Under the pieces are notes generated by a model. The model saw only the letters and a program-made list of their open reading frames with translations. It was not told the origin of the DNA and searched no databases. 64,000 bases of DNA from Treponema sp. OMZ 790. GTDB taxonomy: Bacteria > Spirochaetota > Spirochaetia > Treponematales > Treponemataceae. The DNA is taken from contig NZ_CP051201.1 of the NCBI RefSeq assembly GCF_024181285.1, positions 1,426,001-1,490,000 on the forward strand, in the 5' to 3' direction. This document shows, one piece after another, positions 17,574 to 26,993 of this stretch (positions are counted from its first letter, which is position 1; every line of letters starts with the position of its first letter). Made by a program: the position numbers and the translations under genes.

Positions 17574-19322
17574 CTACTCCATCGAAATTTTCCATTCTTT
17601 CGATTTATTTTGCAGCTGCCAGAGCCGTGCATACAAGCCTTGTTTTTCCAGCAATTCGGAGTGAGAGCCTTCTTCAACAATCCGCCCCTTATCCAAAACA
17701 ATGATGTTGTCGGCGTTCTTTATTGTCTTTAACCGATGAGCAATCATAATAACGGTTTTGTCTTTAACCAAATGGGATATGGCTTTTTGAACCGCCACTT
17801 CATTTTTTGCGTCCAAGCTCGATGTCGGCTCGTCAAGTAATAAAATCGGTGCGTCTTTTAAAATAGCTCTGGCAATCGAAATGCGCTGTTTTTCACCGCC
17901 CGACAAAGTGGAGCCTCCTTCTCCGACAAGGGTGTTGTATCCTTCGGGGAGTTTTTCGATAAATTCGTGACAGCCCGCCAGCTTTGAAGCGCGGATCATA
18001 TCTTCTTCCCTTGCATTTTTGTTTCCGAACATAATGTTTTCTCTTACGGTGTCATGGAAGAGGTACACATCCTGCAACACCATCGAAATATGTTTAAGCC
18101 AGTTGTCGGGATTTATTTCATTGAGCGAAACACCGCCGATTTTTATACTTCCCGCATCTACGTCCCAAAAGCGCGCGATAAGTTTTAATATGGTGGACTT
18201 TCCTCCTCCGCTCGGCCCCACAATGGCAGTAAGCGTATTTTTCTTAAAGGTGCAGGATATATCATCAATAACCTTTTTCCCCTTTACATACGAAAAGCCT
18301 GCATGTTCAAACGCAATGCCGCCTACATCTTTTACCTCTATTGTTTTTTCTCCGCCTAATTCTTTTTCGCTCATAACGGTATCGATTCTTGTTGCACTGA
18401 CATAGTACATTCTAAGAGCGGCGATGTATCGAATCCATGTAAGAAGCGGACTTATTATTTTAGTGCCGATGATAAGGATACTTAAAAATTCGGTTAAGCC
18501 TATTTCTCCGCCGAAAATAAGATAGGTTCCCGTAAAGCACATAAGCGGAAGTCCTGCACGCGCAAAGGTTAAGGCAAAGCCTAAAAGTGCACCGCCGACA
18601 GTTTCACTTTTTATACTGATTGCTTTAAGATGCTTGTATGCGTTTTCAAGTTTGGAAAAACCTTCTCCGATCTGGTTATAACTTCTCAATATTTTCATAC
18701 CGGAAAGGTATTCGTTTAACGCCTCCGCAGTGTCGTCTTTAGCCGCTCTTGAGCTTACAACAATCTTTCCCGTTATTTTCAACGAAACAAAAATGATACT
18801 TGCCGAAATCGGGAGTGTAATATAAAAGGCCAGCGCCATTTTCCAATTAAACCAAAACATAAAAAACGACGTTGCAACACAGGAAAAAACAACACCGAAA
18901 AGACCGGTAAGAGCGCCGACCATACTCCGCTCAATCGCCAAAAAGTCTCCGGTAAACGTATTTATAAGTTCCCCCGAACGGGTTTTGGAAAAAAAGCCGA
19001 GCGGCAATTTTTTTATTTTTTGAATAAAGTCTTTTTTATTCCGTGCCGAATTGCACGCACCGGGAAGAAAGGTCCTTAAAAAAGCAGCCGTACTGACCGT
19101 CAGCTGTAAAAGAAAAAAGCTTGCCAGACACAGTGCAATAGTCCAATATCCTTTATCAAAGATAACGGCGGGAGTATTAAAATATTCGATAAATAAATTG
19201 ATTGCAAAATACACCGCCACCGCAGGAAAGGTTATCGCAAAGCCTTCCAAAAAATACCATATCACCGGTTCCGTCATTTGTTCGGGATGCCCCATTGTAA
19301 ATTTTCTTATCAGTTCTTTCAT
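17574..19322 (-). CDS. ABC transporter, fused permease-ATPase (half A)
   Basis: A 582-residue half-transporter with an N-terminal exporter-type membrane domain (about residues 1-310, six helices) and a C-terminal ATPase: Walker A GPSGGGKST, Q loop MVLQDVYLFHD, signature LSGGEKQRISIARAI, Walker B ILLLDEPTSSLD and the switch His in MIAHRL. It starts 6 bp after the stop of the next half-transporter and has AGGAGAGG before its ATG, so the two are an operon and probably form a heterodimer. Such pairs next to an AraC regulator are seen among siderophore-type importers (IrtAB/YbtPQ) and drug exporters; the substrate cannot be assigned. Confidence 0.93.
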   Translation of the reverse strand: MKELIRKFTMGHPEQMTEPVIWYFLEGFAITFPAVAVYFAINLFIEYFNTPAVIFDKGYWTIALCLASFFLLQLTVSTAAFLRTFLPGACNSARNKKDFIQKIKKLPLGFFSKTRSGELINTFTGDFLAIERSMVGALTGLFGVVFSCVATSFFMFWFNWKMALAFYITLPISASIIFVSLKITGKIVVSSRAAKDDTAEALNEYLSGMKILRSYNQIGEGFSKLENAYKHLKAISIKSETVGGALLGFALTFARAGLPLMCFTGTYLIFGGEIGLTEFLSILIIGTKIISPLLTWIRYIAALRMYYVSATRIDTVMSEKELGGEKTIEVKDVGGIAFEHAGFSYVKGKKVIDDISCTFKKNTLTAIVGPSGGGKSTILKLIARFWDVDAGSIKIGGVSLNEINPDNWLKHISMVLQDVYLFHDTVRENIMFGNKNAREEDMIRASKLAGCHEFIEKLPEGYNTLVGEGGSTLSGGEKQRISIARAILKDAPILLLDEPTSSLDAKNEVAVQKAISHLVKDKTVIMIAHRLKTIKNADNIIVLDKGRIVEEGSHSELLEKQGLYARLWQLQNKSKEWKISME

Positions 19323-19328
19323 TTTTCT

Positions 19329-21110
19329 TCACCTCTCCTTGCCTGCTATTTCCCATGTTTCCGCTTCAAACTGTAAGTCCCACAGCGTTTTATATGCTCC
19401 GTCTTTTTCAATTAAACTTCCGTGTGTGCCTTCTTCGATAATTTTCCCCTCTTTCAATACAATAATCTTATCCGCATCCATAATGCTTTTAAGCCGGTGC
19501 GCAATAACAATGACCGTCTTATCTTTAATGAGGTTTCTAATCGCTTCCTGTATTAAGTTTTCATTTTCCGCATCGGTATAAGCCAAAGCCTCGTCCAAAA
19601 TAACAATGTGAGAATCTTTTAAAAAAGCCCGTGCAATGGAAAGTCTTTGTGCTTCTCCGCCCGATAATTTTATATTTCCCGAACCGATGTGGGTATCGTA
19701 CCCTTTCGGAAGATTCATAATAAAATCGTGGCAGCGCGCCTTTTTTGCCGCTTCGATAATTTCCGCATCGGAGCGATTTTTATTCATCGCGATATTGGCC
19801 CGCACCGTATCCGAAAAAATATGGGTGTCTTGAAATACAAAGGCGATTTTTTCCATTAAGTCCTTTGTATCAATGTTCTTTATATCCTTACCGCCTATTT
19901 TTATGCTGCCGGTCTGTACATCCCAAAACCGTACAAGGAGCTGCCCGATGGTGGATTTTCCGCTTCCCGATTCTCCGACCAGGGCGGTCATTTCATTTTC
20001 GTTACAGGTAAACGAAACGCCGCTCAGTGCCTCCCTCTTAAGTGGATCCGCCTCGCTTTGATACGAAAATGAAACCGAATCAAAGACAACCGTATTACCG
20101 CTTTCTTTTTCCGCAGTGTTTTTTGTCTTAAAAACGCTCTCATTTAAAATGGTATCAATCTGAGTCAATCCTGCCTTTGTGAAATTAAGCTGCGTTGCAT
20201 AATCGATACAGGTTAAAAGCGGGTCGTACAATGCGGGAACGATAATCAATGCCGTGACAACCGCCAAGACCGTATCGCCTGAAGGATTTTGTAAAATCAA
20301 AAAACCGCCGGCCGGAATAACAAAGGCAAGGAGGGAGAGGCTTATCGTTTTATACATACTCATAAAAAAAGCGGAATTTCTGTAATTGGTTATCTCCCAA
20401 TCAAGGCATTTATCAAGACTGTGTTCCAGGTTTTTTGATATGCCGCCTGCCCGTCCGAACAGTTTTACCTCCGCCATTCCTTTTACATACTCGGAAAAAT
20501 TGCCGGTAATATCGGCTGAGCGCTTCATATAATCCGAATACCTTTCTTTCGCTTTTTCTCCGCCGAAAATCAAAGCCTGAAAGCTAAAGGCAATAACGAC
20601 CGCAAGGAAAACGGTACATGCCATAATCCAATTAAGATAGACAATTCCCGAAAAGAATAAGATCAGCACAATCAATGAGCCGATTAAATCGGGCAGCATG
20701 TGGGCGATGACACCTTCCATGTTTTCGATATTTTCGTCCATGATTTTTTGAATGGAGCCGCTTGTGTTTTTTGAAAAAAAGCCGAGCGGTAATGAGCCCA
20801 AATGCTCCATCAGTTTTATTCTATAGGTATACAAAATCTTAAATGCCGCAGTATGACAGCCGACGCTACCTAAAAACGAAAAAATCAAATTGCATAACAC
20901 AGCGCATCCTGCGGTAATTATCCAAAAGAAAACACCGGTTTTTTCTCCCGCCGTTAAAAATATCCTCGCTATAAAATATACCGATACATACGGAATAACA
21001 TTGCACACCATTCCCAGTGTGGACAAAAAAATACTTGCGGTAAGAAAAACTTTTCCCTTATTTGAATAATGGAAAATATAGTCCATTATCCCCTTTGATT
21101 TTTTATTCAC
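19329..21110 (-). CDS. ABC transporter, fused permease-ATPase (half B), GTG start
   Basis: A 593-residue partner of the gene at 17574-19322, with the same architecture. The membrane domain covers residues 1-310 and the ATPase the rest: Walker A GESGSGKST, Q loop FVFQDTHIFSD, signature LSGGEAQRLSIARAF, Walker B IVILDEALAYTD. In this half the usual P of the D-E-P-T tetrad is replaced (DEALAYTD), a minor departure from consensus. Translation starts at GTG 21110 behind TATAGGAG. Its promoter (21157-21185) has a palindrome in the spacer and is divergent from an AraC-type regulator gene, which is the likely controller. Confidence 0.92.
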   Translation of the reverse strand: MNKKSKGIMDYIFHYSNKGKVFLTASIFLSTLGMVCNVIPYVSVYFIARIFLTAGEKTGVFFWIITAGCAVLCNLIFSFLGSVGCHTAAFKILYTYRIKLMEHLGSLPLGFFSKNTSGSIQKIMDENIENMEGVIAHMLPDLIGSLIVLILFFSGIVYLNWIMACTVFLAVVIAFSFQALIFGGEKAKERYSDYMKRSADITGNFSEYVKGMAEVKLFGRAGGISKNLEHSLDKCLDWEITNYRNSAFFMSMYKTISLSLLAFVIPAGGFLILQNPSGDTVLAVVTALIIVPALYDPLLTCIDYATQLNFTKAGLTQIDTILNESVFKTKNTAEKESGNTVVFDSVSFSYQSEADPLKREALSGVSFTCNENEMTALVGESGSGKSTIGQLLVRFWDVQTGSIKIGGKDIKNIDTKDLMEKIAFVFQDTHIFSDTVRANIAMNKNRSDAEIIEAAKKARCHDFIMNLPKGYDTHIGSGNIKLSGGEAQRLSIARAFLKDSHIVILDEALAYTDAENENLIQEAIRNLIKDKTVIVIAHRLKSIMDADKIIVLKEGKIIEEGTHGSLIEKDGAYKTLWDLQFEAETWEIAGKER

Positions 21111-21156
21111 AAAATGCTCCTATAAGTATTTGGATTAGTCTTAGCTAACTTGTCTT

Positions 21157-21185
21157 ATTGTATCCGTACCGGATATTTTTGTCAA
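21157..21185 (-). promoter_or_regulatory. Promoter of the ABC pair with operator-like palindrome
   Basis: On the minus strand TTGACA (21180-21185) and TACAAT (21157-21162) are 17 bp apart. An inverted repeat ATCCG-TAC-CGGAT (21162-21174, plus-strand reading) lies in the spacer and touches the -10 box, an ideal place for a regulator to act. The divergent AraC-type protein is the obvious candidate. Confidence 0.72.
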
Positions 21186-21225
21186 CACATCAATTCTTCA
21201 AATCAGAAAGAAAATATATAAATAC

Positions 21226-21254
21226 TTGCAATTTTAAGTCTAATATGTTATTCT
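21226..21254 (+). promoter_or_regulatory. Promoter of the AraC-type regulator
   Basis: TTGCAA (21226-21231) and TATTCT (21249-21254) with a 17-bp spacer. The -10 box lies about 43 bp before the ATG at 21298. It is divergent from the ABC promoter about 40 bp away, so one bound regulator could influence both. Confidence 0.6.
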
Positions 21255-21297
21255 AATCTTCAAATAGAACAGAAAAAACTTTAAAAAGGACAGATAT

Positions 21298-22242
21298 ATG
21301 AGAACGCTTGAAGACTATTGGAAGGATTTTGAAGATTTCGGTTTTGTCAAACATTTAAAAGACGGAAGAATAGATTATATATTGGGAAAAACAAAGGGCT
21401 CAGGCGGTTTTTCCGTTTTGGGAGATACCGGAACGGCTATGGCGGTTATTTCCGATTGCACACTGTATCAGCCTTTTATTATTAAAGAGTATATAGATGA
21501 GTGGATTATTGAAGCGGGGCAATACTACACAGGAGCCGCATCTTATTATCAACAGCAGGATGACAGTACCGAATTTGAATATGGATTGAATGCCTATGTC
21601 AATTATGATTACTTTTACGGATATAAAAGAATTGAGCCGAATGTACGGCTGGTAAATATAGGCTTTGCTTTTCGTAAAACTTTTTTTTCTTCTTTGCCTA
21701 TAACATTGGAGGATGATTTTTTTGAAAGAGCGGCAAGTGTACTTAATCCCGAGCCGATTGTCATTCCGAAAATAACCGCAATTTGCGACAGCCTTAAAGA
21801 ATGTACATTGGAAGGAGCTGCATTAAAGCTTTATATTCAAGGTAAATGCTTGGAGGTTTTTTCACTTCTTTACGATTATGTTTATAAGGCACAACCGAAA
21901 ACAAATGTGCACCTTTCCCAAAAAGACAAGGCTGTTCTTAAAAATGTAAAAACTTTTATAGAAGAACACTTTGCAGATCATTTTACCATTGCGGAACTCA
22001 CTAAAAAATTTTCTATCAATCAGCAAAAATTGGTAACGGGTTTTAAAGATTGTTTTAACACGACAATAAATGAATACACTCAAAAGGTTAGAATGGCAAG
22101 GGCGCTTGAATTGCTTTATAATGATGAATTATCCATTGTAGAAATAGCACAGGCGGTCGGCTACTACGGGGACGGCTATTTTCAAAAAGCGTTTAAAGAA
22201 ACCTACGGAATCAGCCCGGCCCGGATGCGGAAAGATTTGTAA
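21298..22242 (+). CDS. AraC/XylS-family transcriptional regulator
   Basis: A 314-residue protein. The C-terminal 95 residues are a typical double helix-turn-helix AraC domain: VKTFIEEHFADHFTIAELTK, KLVTGFKDCFNTTINEYTQKVRM, then LSIVEIAQAVGYYGDGYFQKAFKETYGISP. The N-terminal 190 residues are not a standard cupin by eye; they form the ligand-sensing part and match the type found in AraC proteins next to ABC pairs. AAAAAGGACAG precedes the ATG. Divergent from the ABC pair, it is the likely activator or repressor of that operon and of itself; the signal is unknown, with iron or a siderophore as one possibility. Confidence 0.92.
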   Translation: MRTLEDYWKDFEDFGFVKHLKDGRIDYILGKTKGSGGFSVLGDTGTAMAVISDCTLYQPFIIKEYIDEWIIEAGQYYTGAASYYQQQDDSTEFEYGLNAYVNYDYFYGYKRIEPNVRLVNIGFAFRKTFFSSLPITLEDDFFERAASVLNPEPIVIPKITAICDSLKECTLEGAALKLYIQGKCLEVFSLLYDYVYKAQPKTNVHLSQKDKAVLKNVKTFIEEHFADHFTIAELTKKFSINQQKLVTGFKDCFNTTINEYTQKVRMARALELLYNDELSIVEIAQAVGYYGDGYFQKAFKETYGISPARMRKDL

Positions 22243-22292
22243 GACACCTTTTAAAAATCTATACCTAATTTTTTAGAAGGGACTTTATATAT

Positions 22293-23084
22293 TTAGCCCC
22301 CATAAGCGGAATATTTTTTTAAGCCTTTTTTCCATACTATTGCACAAAAAACACTTAATACCGCTATCCAAGAAACGGCTTTAAGTAAATGAAGGAAAGC
22401 TCCATAAAGCGATTCGTTGTCAAGCAAAAAACTTACGGGGATATGGGAAATAAAGGCAAAGGGTAAGTTTTTTAAAACCTTAAATACCGATTCGGGCAAA
22501 AAGACAAGAGGAAAAATAATACCGGCAGAAATATTTTTAAGTACCCTTATCGAAGTGTAAAGTGAAGAAACACGCGAAAAGTAAAAGCTGTATAGAGCTA
22601 TCAAAAAATCGATTAAAAAATTGATAAGATAACCTGCAAATAAAAAGAGCGTAAAAAACACAATCTTCCATGTAAAAAAATTAAACACAAAATAAGGCGA
22701 CAGTAAAAAATATAAAATCAAAATAGGAAGAGCATTCATCGTAATAAAAACAAAACGATGCGGTAAATCGGAAGCAAGTTGGTAAATTGCATAATTGTAT
22801 GGTTTTATAAGATAGGTATTTAAGGTACCGAGCCTTATGTCATCCGAAACTTTAAATATAGAAACGGTTGAGGTGATATTGTATGTTATTAAGGTTAAAA
22901 AATAATAAGAAACAATTCCGCCTGCTTCAAGAGGCATATCCGTACTTTGATAACTGACGGCAAGCCATAAAAGCACATTAACGGTAAAAGGAAAAAGCGA
23001 AAATAAAAATCCCGAAATAAAATTAACCCTGTACTCCAATTGATTAGCTAAACTTGTCTTAAAAATTTTATAATAGATATTCAT
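22293..23084 (-). CDS. ABC-2 family permease (PF06182-like), second subunit
   Basis: Membrane subunit of 263 residues with six hydrophobic segments. The start MNIYYKIFKTSLANQLEYRV at 23084 follows AAGGGAAAG; an open frame further upstream overlaps the ATPase gene and is not used. The motif GTLNTYLIKPYNYAIYQLA (near residue 95) matches the LNxxLxKPxxxxF pattern of ABC-2 PF06182 proteins and recurs in the other permease as FILLKPLPPRF. It is the last of three co-directional genes (permease, ATPase, permease) at the distal end of the RiPP region. The transporter could export the product or protect the cell membrane. Confidence 0.88.
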   Translation of the reverse strand: MNIYYKIFKTSLANQLEYRVNFISGFLFSLFPFTVNVLLWLAVSYQSTDMPLEAGGIVSYYFLTLITYNITSTVSIFKVSDDIRLGTLNTYLIKPYNYAIYQLASDLPHRFVFITMNALPILILYFLLSPYFVFNFFTWKIVFFTLFLFAGYLINFLIDFLIALYSFYFSRVSSLYTSIRVLKNISAGIIFPLVFLPESVFKVLKNLPFAFISHIPVSFLLDNESLYGAFLHLLKAVSWIAVLSVFCAIVWKKGLKKYSAYGG

Positions 23085-23115
23085 AATCTTTCCCTTAAAA
23101 TAATTAAATAAAAAA

Positions 23116-24138
23116 TCAGCCGGCCGCCGTATATAATTTTCTGATAACATCTTCCATCGATATATTTTCAATGGTAATATCGCTTAACTCTTCGATAAAA
23201 TCATTGGAAATACTTTTTAATATACCCAAGCTATCTGAAGCATCGGCAGAAATTTTAACGGTATCTTCTCCTCTTTTTTCTGCAAAAAGCCCTTCCCTTT
23301 CGTGCAAGATTTTTATAATTTTTTCAGCGTTTGGGAATTTTAGTTTTAGTATAAAGTATTTTTTATTTAAAAACTCGTTTTTAAAATGAACAAAGGAATC
23401 GGAATATATTTTTTCACCGTTGTTTATTAAAATCAATTCGTTGCAAAGAGAAACAATGTCGTTAAAATTATGACTTGTCAATATAAGCGTGGAATGATAT
23501 GTACTGCAATACTGTTTTAAAAAATCCCGTATAGCATATTGTGTAATAATGTCGAGTCCTATTGTCGGCTCATCAAGAAAAATAAGTTTCGGTTTATGAA
23601 TGAGGGCTGCTATCAATTCCATCTTCATCCGTTCTCCCAAAGAAAGCCGCCTCACTTGAACATTCAGCTGTTTTTCGACACCGAGTATTTCGATCATCGT
23701 GTTAAGCGTTTTTTTATAATCGCCATCTTCAAGTTCGTAAATAGTTTTATTCAATTCAAAAGAATCCACAGCCGGCAAGTCCCACCAAAGCTGACTCTTA
23801 TTTCCCATCACCATTGAAATTTGACGCAAATATTCTTTTTTCTTTTCAAAAGGATTGAAATTCAATGCGGAAATCTTTCCTTCCGTCGGAAATATTAAAC
23901 CCGACAGCATTTTAAGCGTCGTAGTTTTTCCTGCACCGTTTAAACCGATTAAACCCGTTATCGAACCTTGATGAATTTGAAAAGAAAGATTTTTAACGGC
24001 AGACTTATAAAGTTTTTCCCGCTTAAATATATTTTTAATGCTTCCTTTAAGACCTGCTTCCTTTTTATAATAAGCATAAGTCTTGCAAATATTTTCTGCA
24101 ACAATACTGTTTGTGTTATTAACTGCCTGATCCGACAT
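23116..24138 (-). CDS. ABC-2 transporter ATPase (NatA-like)
   Basis: A 340-residue ATPase with Walker A GLNGAGKTT near residue 72, a Q-loop region MVMGNKSQLWWDLPA, the signature RLSLGERMKMELIAALI, Walker B LIFLDEPTIGLD and the switch His TSHNFND. The MGNKSQLWWDLP segment is characteristic of ATPases paired with PF06182 permeases. The C-terminal 80 residues are a variable extension. Its ATG overlaps the end of the upstream permease gene by 20 bp, and the downstream permease begins 31 bp after its stop. Together the three form one ABC-2 system inside the RiPP region. Confidence 0.92.
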   Translation of the reverse strand: MSDQAVNNTNSIVAENICKTYAYYKKEAGLKGSIKNIFKREKLYKSAVKNLSFQIHQGSITGLIGLNGAGKTTTLKMLSGLIFPTEGKISALNFNPFEKKKEYLRQISMVMGNKSQLWWDLPAVDSFELNKTIYELEDGDYKKTLNTMIEILGVEKQLNVQVRRLSLGERMKMELIAALIHKPKLIFLDEPTIGLDIITQYAIRDFLKQYCSTYHSTLILTSHNFNDIVSLCNELILINNGEKIYSDSFVHFKNEFLNKKYFILKLKFPNAEKIIKILHEREGLFAEKRGEDTVKISADASDSLGILKSISNDFIEELSDITIENISMEDVIRKLYTAAG

Positions 24139-24907
24139 AGTGCTTTACTCCCTTTTTAAAAATGAAATTTGATAATATAAAAAAGAAAAAACTCGAAACA
24201 AAAGAAACCCCGATGTAGTACCTCGGTAATTTTTCTACGACAAATAAAATCGGAAAATTAAAACAAATAAAAAGCGGAACAACAAATATGAGTATTTTTT
24301 GAATCAAGCCGGGATATATCTGCATGGGTTTATTTCCGATTGTAATGAGTTCCGAGCCTATTCCCATAACAATATCCATTCTCATAAACCAAAAAGCTAA
24401 GCTCATCAATATAAACATAATCGAATAAATTAAAAAAAAGCCGTTAAGCGAAAGCAAAATATAAAGCGATAATTTTAATGGCGTCATTTCTATGTCGAGT
24501 TTGATAAAACAATAAATTAAACCTGCAATATTTATGAAGATATTTTTTATTTGAGGAATATCGAATTCGTTAAACGAAATAGTAAAACGCGGCGGCAATG
24601 GCTTTAGTAAGATAAAATCCAAGGTGCCGGTATTTATCATTTCGGGTAATCTTTTTAATCCCGGCACAATCAAAAAAGTAAAAACGGAATCCATAAGTCC
24701 GCCTTGAAAGGTAAGCATCAGCATTCGGTACTTATCCCAACCGTTCACCGTTTTTGTGTGAATAAAAATAGTGTTTATAAAAATAAGATACATCAGCATC
24801 CATACAAGTTCAAAGGTTCCGCCGCTTATAAAATTGAATTTATATTCCATTAAATTCATAAGGGAACCTTTAAAATATGCTTTCGATATTAAAAAATATT
24901 TTTTCAT
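24119..24907 (-). CDS. ABC-2 family permease (PF06182-like), first subunit
   Basis: Membrane subunit of 262 residues with about six hydrophobic segments, starting MKKYFLISKAYFKGSLMNLM. The segment MINTGTLDFILLKPLPPRF (about residue 92) is the PF06182 hallmark. The gene overlaps the ATPase gene by 20 bp. The ribosome binding site is weak (GAGTAGAG). The 111-bp gap to the upstream Bce-type permease contains a terminator-like palindrome, so this three-gene unit may be transcribed on its own. Confidence 0.88.
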   Translation of the reverse strand: MKKYFLISKAYFKGSLMNLMEYKFNFISGGTFELVWMLMYLIFINTIFIHTKTVNGWDKYRMLMLTFQGGLMDSVFTFLIVPGLKRLPEMINTGTLDFILLKPLPPRFTISFNEFDIPQIKNIFINIAGLIYCFIKLDIEMTPLKLSLYILLSLNGFFLIYSIMFILMSLAFWFMRMDIVMGIGSELITIGNKPMQIYPGLIQKILIFVVPLFICFNFPILFVVEKLPRYYIGVSFVSSFFFFILSNFIFKKGVKHYVGSGS

Positions 24908-24991
24908 CGCACTCTACTCGTCTAAAATTTATAACGAATACTATCACAAGAGAGCGACAGCTATATGTCGTAATTGGATAAAAAATAAAGA

Positions 24992-25007
24992 AAAAAGCCG
25001 GCTTTTT
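24992..25007 (-). terminator. Terminator-like palindrome after the Bce-type permease
   Basis: AAAAAGCC followed directly by GGCTTTTT, with further T-rich sequence on the minus strand. It lies 12 bp downstream of the permease stop at 25019. The stem is short and T-flanked, consistent with partial rho-independent termination. Confidence 0.5.
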
Positions 25008-25018
25008 ATAAAATTTTA

Positions 25019-26992
25019 TTATCTTATGAAAGGTTTTACCATATTTTTATACAACTTATACGTCATAAGGTAATACAGAAAAAAAACTGCAAGGTATAAA
25101 ACTACTTGCGGAACAAGCGTTTGAGCGATAAATACATAATAATTGCCGTAATAGTAAGTATTGTTTATTATAAGCATATTTATTCCTATCCCTGCCGGTA
25201 ATGCAAGGCTTACGGGAAACACAAAGAAAAAATATATTTGCTTTTTTATTAAAGTGCCTATATCTTTTTGCTCCATTCCCAGTTTGCTTAGCACCCCGCA
25301 GCGGTATGTATTAATCCCGGCTTCCGCCATCGCCGAACTTGCCAAAACGGAACCGGTCGCAGTTAAAAGAATAATGCCTATATAAAACGAAACCATTATA
25401 AAAGCGGCCGCCGTTACTTTATACTGCCGTATACTTTGATACCTTGTTGTAAATTCTTTGTCGGGAACTTCGATAATCCGTCCGTTTTTTTCGATTCTGT
25501 GTACCGGCCGTCCCAGTTCGCGGCATATTTCGACCAAGGTATTTTGCAGCGCATCTTCGCTGTCGGAAGGTTTTAAATTCCAGAAGTGTTTTCTTTGCTT
25601 AGGGATTACATTCGGTATTTCGCTGTCGGCAACGACAATACAAAGGCGTGAATCCATTGCCCGTATGGGAAGCACGATCACTTCCTTAGGTCTGTACAAT
25701 TTATCAAAAATGGGATAGGACTTATCTTCAAGATGAGGCTTTTCATCGTATGTAAGCATATCGACATTTAAAATAAATTGCTCCGGCTCAAGACTCACCG
25801 CATCCATACCGTGCATACGGCGTACTTGATTATATACGGATAAGGAGGTAACTCTCTGCGGTATAGGAGATTCTTCACCCGTAAAGGCATACCATATTTC
25901 GGTGTGTGTATCGTAATATTCGGAAATAACGGCTTCACTTACAATGCCTATTTTTGCATCCAAAAGAGCGCTTACTCCTTTATCAAAATCGACTACATCT
26001 TTTGAATCGGGGGAATCCTGAGCATGTAAAAGCGTCAAATCGTATAGTACCTTGCCTTCTCTGTCGAGATTATAAAAACCTACCGACATAAAGCCCATAT
26101 TAAACGCAACCAAACCGACAAGGGCAAGAAGCGTAATTAAGCCGAGTTTTGCCGCAAAAGAAGTCAGTTTGGTATTTGAAAAAATTGCCGCCAAATTCTT
26201 TTGCTCATACGAATTGCTTCCCCGTGTTTTTAATTTAAATATAAAGGCGGGAAAAAAATATGCAATACCGAACAAACCGATAAGCATACCGAAAAACGAA
26301 AGGGTATATAAATTACCCGGGTTTTCTTTTGTTACCCCATGGAGAATATAAGCGTACGAAGCAAGCAACAAAAATAAAAAAACAAACAGGGGCATAGTAA
26401 ATCTTTTTACTTTTATTTTTTCGTTTTCGGCCGCTTGCTTAAGTAAATCTATTATCTTTATATGTTTAAATTTTAGCGACCCCTTAAAAATATAAAACGC
26501 ATATATACAAAATACAACCAAAACCGTTTTTACAACCTCGGACGCGGGCAAAAAAAGTGTTGTCTTATACTCCAAATCCAAAAAAGACATAACAATTTTG
26601 GGAAGTACCGTATACAAAAGTGAACCGAACACAAGTCCCAATACGCAGGAAAAAAGCCCCAAGATAGCTTGTTCAATCCCGTATAGTAAATTGATGTTTT
26701 TATTTTCAACTCCCAAAAGCATATACGAAGCGAATTCTTTCAGGCGCAAGTTAAAAATATATTTTCCCATATAGCGTATAAACCAAAACAAAACAAAAAT
26801 TATCGCAACCTTGGCACAGGAAAACAAGGCTTTAAATGTTTCCATATTACGCAGACGGGGGTTATTTATTTGCTCATCTTGACTGACCGTAAAAATCGTG
26901 CACAAAAAAGCAATACATAACGCAACCGTTATTATGTATATTGAATAGTCTTTAAAAGATTTTTTTGCGTTTATTACACTTAACTTAAACAT
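25019..26992 (-). CDS. FtsX-type ABC permease, BceB-like
   Basis: A 657-residue permease with N-terminus MFKLSVINAKKSFKDYSIYI, the same cytoplasmic lead as its paralogue at 12314-14305. Ten hydrophobic segments flank a long non-membrane region (about residues 315-515), as in BceB. The start at 26992 is chosen because it follows directly on the stop of the ATPase gene (GGGGGAGTGATATG); a longer open frame overlaps that gene. In Firmicutes such pairs remove cell-wall-active peptides from their target, so next to a peptide cluster self-immunity is the natural inference, although no BceRS-type two-component pair is present. Confidence 0.9.
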   Translation of the reverse strand: MFKLSVINAKKSFKDYSIYIITVALCIAFLCTIFTVSQDEQINNPRLRNMETFKALFSCAKVAIIFVLFWFIRYMGKYIFNLRLKEFASYMLLGVENKNINLLYGIEQAILGLFSCVLGLVFGSLLYTVLPKIVMSFLDLEYKTTLFLPASEVVKTVLVVFCIYAFYIFKGSLKFKHIKIIDLLKQAAENEKIKVKRFTMPLFVFLFLLLASYAYILHGVTKENPGNLYTLSFFGMLIGLFGIAYFFPAFIFKLKTRGSNSYEQKNLAAIFSNTKLTSFAAKLGLITLLALVGLVAFNMGFMSVGFYNLDREGKVLYDLTLLHAQDSPDSKDVVDFDKGVSALLDAKIGIVSEAVISEYYDTHTEIWYAFTGEESPIPQRVTSLSVYNQVRRMHGMDAVSLEPEQFILNVDMLTYDEKPHLEDKSYPIFDKLYRPKEVIVLPIRAMDSRLCIVVADSEIPNVIPKQRKHFWNLKPSDSEDALQNTLVEICRELGRPVHRIEKNGRIIEVPDKEFTTRYQSIRQYKVTAAAFIMVSFYIGIILLTATGSVLASSAMAEAGINTYRCGVLSKLGMEQKDIGTLIKKQIYFFFVFPVSLALPAGIGINMLIINNTYYYGNYYVFIAQTLVPQVVLYLAVFFLYYLMTYKLYKNMVKPFIR

Positions 26993-26993
26993 A

